Assembly (NCBI GenBank): GCA_020430675.1
Contig: JAGQJJ010000354.1
Coordinates: 1-5,145, forward strand
Direction of reading: 5' to 3'
DNA from: Myxococcales bacterium
GTDB lineage: Bacteria > Myxococcota > Bradymonadia > UBA7976 > UBA1532
DNA length: 5,145 bases
Made by a program: the position numbers and the translations under genes. Positions 1 to 5,145 of the stretch are shown one piece after another. Below the pieces are notes generated by a model that did not search any database, was not told the origin of the DNA, and saw only the letters and a list, made by a program, of their open reading frames with translations. Within the stretch, counting starts at the first letter, position 1. Each line of letters opens with the position of its first letter.

Positions 1-543
1 GCGCCGGTGCATGTCATCAACCACCCCAGCCCCGAAGCGGTGCTGATGGCGTTGCAGCAGGCCGATGTGCCCGAGGTGCTCGCGCGGTTGATCGCCGCCG
101 GCGTCGACCGCGAGCCGCTGCGGCGCCCGGCGCCCGCCGAGCTGTCGGAGGCGCTGCGGGCGCTTGAAGCGCCGCACGATCCGCTCAGCGCGGTGGTGGT
201 CGCGGTCGACGGCGCCTGGATGCGCGTCGACAACCGCACCGTCGATCTGCGCCGCCGTGGGTCGCTCAAGCGCATCCTGGCCGCGCTCGCTGACGCCCAC
301 GCCCGCGGCCAGGCACCGCTCGACACCGACGCGCTGCTCGCTGCCGGCTGGCCCGGCGAGCGCATGAGCCACGACTCGGGGCGCAACCGCGTCTACACCG
401 CGGTGTCGACCCTGCGCGCCGAGGGGCTCCGGCCGTTTGTCGAGAAGCTCGACGGCGGTTATCGGTTCGCGCCGTCGACGGTCATCCACCGCGTCGACGG
501 CGATACCATGCCGCCCACCCCGGGCGCGGCTCCGGTGGTCTGA
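1..543 (+). CDS. C-terminal part of a protein ending in a winged-helix-like DNA-binding domain (5'-incomplete)
   Basis: The frame is open to the left edge, so the gene probably begins outside the window. A GTG at base 7 could be a start (178 residues), but only six bases precede it and no ribosome binding site can be judged. Counting from that GTG, residues 8-55 look helical and rich in Ala, Leu and Glu. Residues about 64-160 resemble the winged-helix domain of OmpR-type or AfsR-type regulators: a short strand pair (VVVAVDGAWMRVDNRTVDL), a helix (SLKRILAALADAHA), a GWPGERM turn, a recognition-like helix (RNRVYTAVSTLRAEGL) and a closing beta wing (KLDGGYRFAP). In high-GC deltaproteobacteria such domains often sit at the end of large regulatory proteins, so a transcriptional or signalling role is likely, but no sensor, kinase or ATPase domain is visible here. 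The last 15 or so residues are a Pro/Ala-rich tail that overlaps the end of the convergent dusA. Confidence is good for a real gene and moderate for the fold. Confidence 0.72.
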   Translation, partial: APVHVINHPSPEAVLMALQQADVPEVLARLIAAGVDREPLRRPAPAELSEALRALEAPHDPLSAVVVAVDGAWMRVDNRTVDLRRRGSLKRILAALADAHARGQAPLDTDALLAAGWPGERMSHDSGRNRVYTAVSTLRAEGLRPFVEKLDGGYRFAPSTVIHRVDGDTMPPTPGAAPVV

Positions 544-1553
544 TCGCGTCCGCGCATCTCGGCGATCGCCCTGGTCAGCACGTCGAGCCCGGCGTTCACA
601 TCGAGCGCGCCTTCGGTCAGCGCCCGCCGCCACGCCCGCGCCCCGGGCCGGCCGGCAAACGCGCCCAGCAGATGGCGCGTGACGTGGTGCAACCGCCCGC
701 CCTCGGTCAGATGGGCGGCCGCGTAGGGCACCATCGCGTCGAGCGCGTCGAGCAGGTCGAGCGAACCCGAGTCGGCGTCGCCAAAGACGCGGGCGTCGGC
801 GTCGGCAAAAAGCCCTGGATCATCGTATGCCGCCCGCCCGATCATCACCGCGTCGACGTGGTCGAGGTGTTTGCAAGCCGCGTCCAGCGTCAGCACGCCG
901 CCGTTGATCTCGATGGGCAGGTGGGGCCGCTCGCGCTTCAGACGGTAGACGTCGGCGTAGCGCAGCGGAGGCACCTCGCGGTTCTGCTTGGGGCTCAAGC
1001 CGCTGAGCCATGCCTTGCGGGCGTGCACGGTGAAGCGATCGGCGCCGGCGGCGGCGACCACGTCCACAAAGCGCAGCATGTCTTCATAGGCATCCAGCGC
1101 GTCGACCCCGATGCGATGCTTGACGGTCACGGGCAGCGCAACCACCGCACGCATGGCATCGACGCAGTCGGCGACGACCTCGGGCGTGCGCATCAGGCAG
1201 GCGCCAAAGCTGCCCTGCTGCACGCGATCGCTCGGGCAGCCGACGTTCAGGTTGACCTCGTCGTAGCCCCAATCGGCGGCGATGCGCGCGCACTCGGCCA
1301 GCGCCGCGGGGTCGTCACCGCCCAGTTGCAGCGCGATCGGGTGTTCCTCAGGGAAAAAATCGAGCAGCCGCGCCCGATCGCCGTGCAGCAAGGCATGCGC
1401 GGTGACCATCTCGGTGTACAGCAGCGAATGCCGCGTCAGCTGCCGCACGAAGAGGCGAAAGTAGCGATCGGTCCGCTGCATCATCGGCGCGACGCTCAGC
1501 GCCCGCAGCGTGCCTCGCCTCGCAGCGACGCCGTCAGAACTCACCGGGCTCAT
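459..1553 (-). CDS. dusA: tRNA-dihydrouridine(20/20a) synthase DusA
   Basis: This is an FMN-dependent, NADPH-using cytoplasmic enzyme. DusA reduces uridines 20 and 20a in the D-loop of tRNA. The 364-residue product carries the family signatures in order: SVAPMM near residue 20 (start of the TIM barrel, FMN contact), EMVTAHAL at 48, LQLGG at 75-79, NLNVGCPSDRVQ with catalytic Cys106, KHRIGVD at 145 (Lys/His active-site pair), HARKAWLSGLSPKQNREVPPL at 177-197 (the DusA-specific loop), INGG at 216 and MIGRAAYDDP at 237 (phosphate-binding end of the barrel). A small helical tRNA-binding domain follows, ending near residue 335. Beyond it lies an extra tail of about 29 residues, which explains a length above the roughly 330 usual for DusA. 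The ATG at 1553 overlaps the thioesterase stop by 20 bases; a GTG at 1544, three codons later, is an equally possible start. No strong ribosome binding site is seen, so coupling to the upstream gene is likely. The 3' end overlaps the convergent gene by 85 bases. Confidence 0.95.
   Translation of the reverse strand: MSPVSSDGVAARRGTLRALSVAPMMQRTDRYFRLFVRQLTRHSLLYTEMVTAHALLHGDRARLLDFFPEEHPIALQLGGDDPAALAECARIAADWGYDEVNLNVGCPSDRVQQGSFGACLMRTPEVVADCVDAMRAVVALPVTVKHRIGVDALDAYEDMLRFVDVVAAAGADRFTVHARKAWLSGLSPKQNREVPPLRYADVYRLKRERPHLPIEINGGVLTLDAACKHLDHVDAVMIGRAAYDDPGLFADADARVFGDADSGSLDLLDALDAMVPYAAAHLTEGGRLHHVTRHLLGAFAGRPGARAWRRALTEGALDVNAGLDVLTRAIAEMRGRDQTTGAAPGVGGMVSPSTRWMTVDGANR
470..502. repeat. 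11-bp inverted repeat in the convergent gene overlap
   Basis: Arms CGCCGTCGACG (470-480) and CGTCGACGGCG (492-502) are perfect reverse complements around an 11-base loop. Eight bases separate the repeat from the dusA stop codon (461-459), and a second, smaller stem (GTCGAG/CTCGAC, 439-453, 3-base loop) lies just past that stop. No T-run follows on either strand, so it is not a classical intrinsic terminator. A terminator or roadblock between the converging transcripts is possible. GTCGAC is common in this DNA because Val-Asp is often coded GTC-GAC, so chance is also possible. Confidence 0.4.
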
Positions 1554-2013
1554 CCACGCGGATGATGTTGTAGACCCCATGCCCGATGGCGATCGGCTTC
1601 GCGCGCGCCGGATCGCCCTCTTCGGGCAGCGCCCCGGCAAAGAGCTCCATGCGCGTCACCGCCACCCGGTTGCCGCGGCGCAAGATCTGGCCGAAAGCGA
1701 CCAGATCGACCCCGGTCGGCCCCGGGCGCAGGTAGTCGACGCGCAGGTCGACCGTGCTGCACCGATCGTTGGCGTCGCTGAACGTGGTGAAGGTCGCCAC
1801 GCCGCCCGCGGTGTCGAGCAGCGTTGAGACCACGCCGCCATGCACCGCCGGCCGGAACGGATCGCCGGTCAAGAACGGCTTGGGCGGAATGCAGACCGCC
1901 GCTTCGCCGCGCACCAGATGCACGACCTTCATCTCAAGGAAGACGTGGAACGGAATGCCCTTCTCGGCAAAGTGCGCGATGGGCAGGAGCGCTGGATCGA
2001 TGCGCGACGGCAT
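1534..2013 (-). CDS. PaaI-family hotdog-fold acyl-CoA thioesterase
   Basis: The product has 159 residues, the usual size for a single-domain hotdog thioesterase of the PaaI/YbgC-like group, which hydrolyses acyl- or aryl-CoA thioesters in the cytoplasm as oligomers. The diagnostic stretch is AVHGGVVSTLLDTAGG: the HGG motif at residues 58-60 starts the long hotdog helix, and Asp67 sits where the PaaI family has its catalytic acidic residue. A strand TVDLRVDYLRP at 87-97 is the typical core beta strand after that helix, and residues 105-127 (FGQILRRGNRVAVTRMELF) continue the sheet. The ATG lies four bases after the stop of the dehydrogenase gene, with only a weak purine stretch (GAAGAC) upstream, so translation probably depends on the gene before it. 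The substrate cannot be told from sequence. The neighbouring dehydrogenase suggests a CoA-bound intermediate or overflow product of ring degradation, which is inference only. Confidence 0.87.
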   Translation of the reverse strand: MPSRIDPALLPIAHFAEKGIPFHVFLEMKVVHLVRGEAAVCIPPKPFLTGDPFRPAVHGGVVSTLLDTAGGVATFTTFSDANDRCSTVDLRVDYLRPGPTGVDLVAFGQILRRGNRVAVTRMELFAGALPEEGDPARAKPIAIGHGVYNIIRVDEPGEF

Positions 2014-2017
2014 TCGA

Positions 2018-3568
2018 TCAGTCTTCGAGCAGCCGCGAGAGCAGCGCGCCGTTGCCTTGCACCGCGCAGCGCTGTTGATAGAGCCGCATGCCGCGCAGCC
2101 CGCCCAGCTCTTCGCCGCCGCCGGCGCGGCCGGGGCCACCGTGCAGCAGGTGGGGCATCACCAGGCCCGGCGCGAGCGCCTTGTCGGCGATCTTGCCGTC
2201 GGTGACCACGATGCGGCCGTGCCAGCCGGCCAGCCCGGCGATGGCCGAGCGCAGGAAGTTGCGGTCGTCGCCGTACATCGAGCAGACCAGGCTGCCCTCG
2301 CCGCGCCGCACCGCCGCCACCGCGTCGTCGGCGCTTCCGTCGTAGGGCAGCACCGTCGAGACCGGCCCGAAGACCTCGACGCGATGCACCGCGTCGCCGC
2401 CGGTCGCGTTGGGCGCGCGCAGAAGAAGCGGGGTCACGAAGCAGCCCACGCCGGGCTCGACGCCGACCACCTCGCCGCCGTCGGGGTCGCCGAAGACCAC
2501 CTCGGCCTCGGCCCGCAGCGCGGCGATGCCTTTGCGCGCGGCGTCGACCTGCGCCTTGCTCGACAGCGGCCCCATCTGCACCGACTCAAGCGCCGGATCG
2601 CCGACCACCGTGCGCGCCAACCGCTCGCTCAGGTCTTCGACCACGTCGTCGGCCCGGTCGCGCGGCACCACGATGCGCCGGGTGGCGGTGCACTTCTGGC
2701 CCGCCTTCTGGGTCATCTCGCGCTGCACGTCGCGGATGAAAGCGTCGTAGGCCGCGTCGCTGGCGTCGGGCACCAGGATCGTTGCGTTCAGGCTGTCGGC
2801 CTCGACGTTGACCGGCACGCCGGCCTCGATGACGCGCCGATGGCCGCGCAGGCCGGTCGCCGTCTCGGCGCCGCCGGTGAAAGCCACCACATCGCCGGGC
2901 GCCACGTGATCGAGCAGGTCGCGCGCGCTGCCCACCACCAGGCTCAACGCGCCCGCCGGCAGCACGCCGGCGTCGACCACCGCCTGCACCATGGCCCAGG
3001 TCAGCATCGCGGTCGACGTGCCCGGCTTGGCGATGACCGGCATGCCCGCCAGCAGCGCGCAGGCGGCCTTCTCGGCCAGGCCCCACGCGGGGAAGTTGAA
3101 GGCGTTGATGTGAACCGCCACGCCCGCCCGGGGCACCAGAAGGTGCTGCCCGGCGAGGCGCGAGCTGGCGCCCAGGTTGATGACGTCGCCGTCGAGCAGC
3201 GTGCGGCGCCCGCCCAGCTCGCGGCCCAGGCCGGCGTAGTACATCAGCGTGCCGGTCGCGCCATCGATGTCGAACTTGGCGTCCGAGCGCGTATTGCCGC
3301 CGTTGATGCGGCCCACCTCGATCAGCGCCTCACGCTGGCCGTGAATCGCCTTCGACATCGCCGCCAGCAGCGCGCCGCGCTCGGCGAAGGTCAGCGCGCG
3401 CAGGGCCGGACCGCCCACCGCGCGGGCGTATCCAAACGCCGCGCCCAGGTCCAGCCCGTCGGTCGAGGCGTGGGCCACCACCGCGTCGGTCGTCGGATCG
3501 TACAGCCGGCTGCCTTCGCCCGCGCCCTTGACCCAGGCTCCGCCGAGGAAGCTGCTCAACGTCTCCAT
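2018..3568 (-). CDS. BoxD/PaaZ-type CoA-semialdehyde dehydrogenase (ALDH domain only)
   Basis: This 516-residue enzyme belongs to the aldehyde dehydrogenase branch that contains BoxD (3,4-dehydroadipyl-CoA semialdehyde dehydrogenase of the aerobic benzoyl-CoA pathway) and the N-terminal half of PaaZ (phenylacetyl-CoA pathway). These oxidise a ring-cleavage semialdehyde to the acid with NADP+ while it is still bound to CoA. Visible features are [10 protein letters not shown] with the oxyanion Asn158, AKPGTST with cofactor-binding Lys181, FTGGAETA at 230-237 (nucleotide-binding loop), VEADSLN with general-base Glu256, [11 protein letters not shown] with nucleophile Cys293, EVFGPV at 398, and the branch-specific [15 protein letters not shown] at 476-490. 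It stops soon after that, so the C-terminal MaoC-like hydratase of full PaaZ (about 680 residues) is absent and the length matches BoxD. The ATG overlaps the preceding stop as TGATG and has a perfect AGGAGG seven bases upstream. No box or paa oxygenase gene is in the window, so the exact substrate is uncertain. Confidence 0.9.
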   Translation of the reverse strand: METLSSFLGGAWVKGAGEGSRLYDPTTDAVVAHASTDGLDLGAAFGYARAVGGPALRALTFAERGALLAAMSKAIHGQREALIEVGRINGGNTRSDAKFDIDGATGTLMYYAGLGRELGGRRTLLDGDVINLGASSRLAGQHLLVPRAGVAVHINAFNFPAWGLAEKAACALLAGMPVIAKPGTSTAMLTWAMVQAVVDAGVLPAGALSLVVGSARDLLDHVAPGDVVAFTGGAETATGLRGHRRVIEAGVPVNVEADSLNATILVPDASDAAYDAFIRDVQREMTQKAGQKCTATRRIVVPRDRADDVVEDLSERLARTVVGDPALESVQMGPLSSKAQVDAARKGIAALRAEAEVVFGDPDGGEVVGVEPGVGCFVTPLLLRAPNATGGDAVHRVEVFGPVSTVLPYDGSADDAVAAVRRGEGSLVCSMYGDDRNFLRSAIAGLAGWHGRIVVTDGKIADKALAPGLVMPHLLHGGPGRAGGGEELGGLRGMRLYQQRCAVQGNGALLSRLLED

Positions 3569-4335
3569 CAATCGTCCTCCTGCATCGCAAACTCTGCGAC
3601 CTCGCGGGCGCGCGCCAGATCCTGCACCGTGTCGATCTCGCGCCAGCCGCCGGCGATCGGCGCCACGCCGATGATCTCGCCATGCGCCACCGCGTCGTTG
3701 ATCAGATCGGTCAGGTACGCCTTGCGCAGCGTCGGCGCGTCGCCGTAGGGCTGCTGGTCGCCCAGGTCGAGCGCCCGCAGATACAGCCCCCACAGCCGCG
3801 CGAGCAGCTGGCCGCTGAACCGCGCCAGCCCGATGAACTCGCCATACGCGCCCTCGGGCCCGACCGACTTGCCCACCCGCGTCACCAGCCGCTGCGGCGA
3901 GACGCGGCACAATTCGGCCTGCTCGATGGGATGGTCGGTGCGCCCTTCGTAGGTCTTGGCCCACATGCGGTCGACGGCCAGCACCCCGGGCAGTGGCGTC
4001 TCGAGCACGCGCTCCAGCACCTTGGGCGTGAAGATGATGTCGCCATAGCTGACCAGCACATCGCCCACCAGGCGGGGGCCGGCGCAGAACAGGCTCATCA
4101 GGATGTTATTGGTGAGGTACTCGTGGTTTGGCACGACCCGGGCGCCCAGCGTGCGCAGGCTGCGCCGCTTGTAACCGCCGATGACCACCACATCGGTCAC
4201 GCCAAACCGGCGATAGACCGCGAGCTGATGGTGCAGAAGCGGTCGGTCGGCGACCTCGACCATGGTCTTCGGCCGGTCGTCGGTGTGCGGGCGCAGGCGG
4301 CTGCCCTGCCCGGCGGCGATGATGATCGCTCTCAT
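3568..4335 (-). CDS. Sugar/alcohol-phosphate nucleotidyltransferase (phosphocholine cytidylyltransferase-like)
   Basis: The 255-residue product has the fold of sugar-phosphate nucleotidyltransferases, which join an NTP and a phosphorylated (or phosphonate) small molecule, releasing pyrophosphate. Residues 4-23 contain IIAAGQGSRLRP followed by RPK, the nucleotide-binding signature with Arg14 and Lys23. TNNILMSLF at 75-83 and SYGDIIF at 96-102 (metal-binding Asp99) are typical of the phosphocholine cytidylyltransferase/LicC-like group, as is GEFIGLARFS at 165-174. GGWREIDTVQDL at 229-240 holds the second metal-binding Asp (Asp235). CTP is the likely nucleotide, because the gene before it encodes a CDP-alcohol-using membrane enzyme and overlaps it as ATGA (4 bases). 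Candidate substrates are phosphocholine, inositol 1-phosphate, 2-aminoethylphosphonate or another small phospho-alcohol; sequence alone does not choose. GAGGGG lies about six bases before the ATG, and the last codons supply the AGGAGG of the next gene. Confidence 0.88.
   Translation of the reverse strand: MRAIIIAAGQGSRLRPHTDDRPKTMVEVADRPLLHHQLAVYRRFGVTDVVVIGGYKRRSLRTLGARVVPNHEYLTNNILMSLFCAGPRLVGDVLVSYGDIIFTPKVLERVLETPLPGVLAVDRMWAKTYEGRTDHPIEQAELCRVSPQRLVTRVGKSVGPEGAYGEFIGLARFSGQLLARLWGLYLRALDLGDQQPYGDAPTLRKAYLTDLINDAVAHGEIIGVAPIAGGWREIDTVQDLARAREVAEFAMQEDD
3576..3581 (-). promoter_or_regulatory. Ribosome binding site of the BoxD/PaaZ-type dehydrogenase gene
   Basis: A perfect AGGAGG on the minus strand, seven bases before the ATG at 3568. 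It lies inside the last codons of the nucleotidyltransferase gene (Met-Gln-Glu-Asp-Asp-stop). It is the strongest site in the window and rules out the much longer open frame extending upstream to 3964. Confidence 0.85.
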
Positions 4336-5078
4336 CTCGACCCCTCGTCGCGCGGCGCGAAGCGCCCGAGGCGCAACCCGATGACCAGCACGGTGCGCCC
4401 CACATAGAGCAAGTGCACGCCGCCGTAGGCATACAGGAAGATGTCGAGGCGGTCCACGGCGGCGAAGATCGGCAGGCTGACGGGATACTGACTGATGAAG
4501 CGAAGCGCCATCAGGGCCAACCCCACCATGCCGCCGCGGGTGCGCGCCTCGGCGACCGATTGCCCGTGGCGCACGCGCTTGGTGCCGGTGGCCTCGGCGT
4601 ACTCCGGCGTGCGCACGAAGCGCGTCAACGACAGCGCGCCGCCGATGATGGCCAGCGAGAAGAGGCCCACAAACAGCGCGTACGTGCCGCCGCCGTCCTG
4701 CAGGACCCAGCGCGCGGTCAGGCCGACGACCAGCAGGTAGGCCTTCAGCTCGTCCATCAGGAAGTCGAGCTCCGAGCCCACCGGCGAGGTGCGCCCGGTC
4801 AAGCGGGCGAGCTGGCCATCGGCGCAATCGAGGATATAGGCCAGCTCGACGCCGAGCACGCCGAGCACCAGACCCCAGGCGCCGGGCAAGAGCGCCAGGG
4901 CGACGAGGCCGGGCAGGATGACCGCGATCGAAAACAGGGTGACCTGATTCGGCGTGACCCGCGTGCGCGCCAGCACGGCCACCACCGCGGCGGCGACGGG
5001 GCGGGCGAGGTACAGGTTGAACCTCGAGTCGGCCGGCTTCAGGCTCTGTCGATAGATCCGGCGGACCTCAGCCAGCAC
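4332..5078 (-). CDS. CDP-alcohol phosphatidyltransferase family membrane enzyme
   Basis: This is a 248-residue integral membrane enzyme that moves a phospho-alcohol (or phosphatidyl) group from a CDP-activated donor to an acceptor hydroxyl, releasing CMP. The full family signature D-x2-D-G-x2-A-R-x8-G-x3-D-x3-D is present without exception: Asp84, Asp87-Gly88, Ala91-Arg92, Gly101, Asp105 and Asp109. These bind the metal ions, and the last Asp is the catalytic base. VTPNQVTLFS at 41-50, just before the first clear membrane helix, is also typical. Hydrophobic segments lie roughly at 45-64, 67-86, 111-128, 132-152, 184-206 and 212-236, consistent with six helices. The start is a GTG with GAGGAG five bases upstream, and an in-frame stop at 5126-5124 limits any longer form. 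It heads the leftward gene set and overlaps the nucleotidyltransferase gene, which probably makes its CDP-linked substrate. Phosphatidylglycerol, phosphatidylserine or cardiolipin synthesis is not excluded, but that pairing argues for a special headgroup or phosphodiester solute. Confidence 0.92.
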   Translation of the reverse strand: MLAEVRRIYRQSLKPADSRFNLYLARPVAAAVVAVLARTRVTPNQVTLFSIAVILPGLVALALLPGAWGLVLGVLGVELAYILDCADGQLARLTGRTSPVGSELDFLMDELKAYLLVVGLTARWVLQDGGGTYALFVGLFSLAIIGGALSLTRFVRTPEYAEATGTKRVRHGQSVAEARTRGGMVGLALMALRFISQYPVSLPIFAAVDRLDIFLYAYGGVHLLYVGRTVLVIGLRLGRFAPRDEGSR

Positions 5079-5145
5079 GCGGGCTCCTCGGGTCGGGGGC
5101 AGGTGTTCGCTCCCTACAGAACCTCAGCCCGCGATGCACGGAAAA
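5079..5145 (-). other. Leader or intergenic stretch before the leftward gene set
   Basis: Sixty-seven bases without a recognisable gene. No convincing -35/-10 pair is seen on the minus strand. A TGA at 5126-5124 could be the end of another leftward gene entering from the right, since the frame from the window edge is open up to it; if so, the leader is about 45 bases and the operon starts further right. An 8-bp inverted repeat spans the stretch (5126-5133 with 5078-5085). Confidence 0.4.
5084..5089 (-). promoter_or_regulatory. Ribosome binding site of the CDP-alcohol phosphatidyltransferase gene
   Basis: GAGGAG on the minus strand, five bases before the GTG at 5078. It supports the GTG as the true start, since no other start with a comparable site is available before the in-frame stop. 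Confidence 0.75.

Noticed and set aside
101..501. Frequent GTCGAC sequences as a possible protein-binding repeat
   Set aside because: They are scattered, in frame with Val-Asp or related codons, and lack regular spacing, so codon bias explains them.
672..1565. Rightward open frame of 297 codons opposite dusA
   Set aside because: No motif or domain. It mirrors the dusA codons, while dusA shows every signature on the other strand.
2018..2018. Possibility that the thioesterase is a split-off MaoC domain of PaaZ
   Set aside because: The downstream protein has the PaaI-type HGG...Asp thioesterase motif and lacks a recognisable hydratase motif.
1754..3748. Long rightward open frame (664 codons) opposite the dehydrogenase and thioesterase genes
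   Set aside because: Its translation is an Arg/Ala/His-rich string with no domain, typical of an antisense frame in GC-rich DNA. The opposite strand carries two clear enzyme families with all key residues.
3569..3964. Upstream extension of the dehydrogenase frame
   Set aside because: It would overlap the nucleotidyltransferase gene by about 400 bases with Arg/Ala-rich sequence. The ATG at 3568 has a perfect AGGAGG and begins with residues typical of the family.
3682..4407. Rightward open frame of 241 codons opposite the nucleotidyltransferase gene
   Set aside because: Composition is of antisense type with no recognisable motif. The minus-strand nucleotidyltransferase explains the sequence.
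4336..4827. Upstream extension of the nucleotidyltransferase frame
   Set aside because: It runs through the CDP-alcohol phosphatidyltransferase gene in another frame. The nucleotide-binding motif starts four residues after the ATG at 4335, as expected for the family.

Overview
This is a very GC-rich bacterial window packed with genes. Codons end mostly in G or C, and almost no base is left between reading frames. The winged-helix protein at the left edge and the base composition suggest a high-GC Gram-negative bacterium, perhaps of the myxobacterial/deltaproteobacterial type. That placement is an impression from sequence style; no marker gene here fixes it.

Layout. One incomplete gene reads rightward from the left edge to base 543 and ends in a winged-helix-like domain. 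Everything else reads leftward as one tight unit of five genes. In order of transcription these are: a CDP-alcohol phosphatidyltransferase (5078-4332), a small-molecule nucleotidyltransferase of the phosphocholine cytidylyltransferase type (4335-3568), a BoxD/PaaZ-type CoA-semialdehyde dehydrogenase (3568-2018), a PaaI-type hotdog thioesterase (2013-1534) and the tRNA-dihydrouridine synthase DusA (1553-459). Junctions are an ATGA overlap of 4 bases, a TGATG overlap of 1 base, a gap of 4 bases and an overlap of 20 bases, so polycistronic transcription and translational coupling are likely. dusA runs into the end of the rightward gene, giving an 85-base convergent overlap that holds an 11-bp inverted repeat. 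Bases 5079-5145 are a short leader or intergenic stretch.

How the genes may work together. The first two form a recognisable biochemical pair. The nucleotidyltransferase would make a CDP-activated alcohol, and the membrane enzyme would transfer a phospho-alcohol group from a CDP-activated donor to an acceptor, giving a polar lipid or a phosphodiester solute. The alcohol cannot be read from the sequence. The next two are a second plausible pair: an aldehyde dehydrogenase of the family that oxidises ring-cleavage semialdehydes still bound to CoA, and an acyl-CoA thioesterase. DusA is tRNA housekeeping. Why these three themes share a transcript is not obvious. I saw no CRISPR array, tRNA, rRNA, insertion sequence or phage gene.
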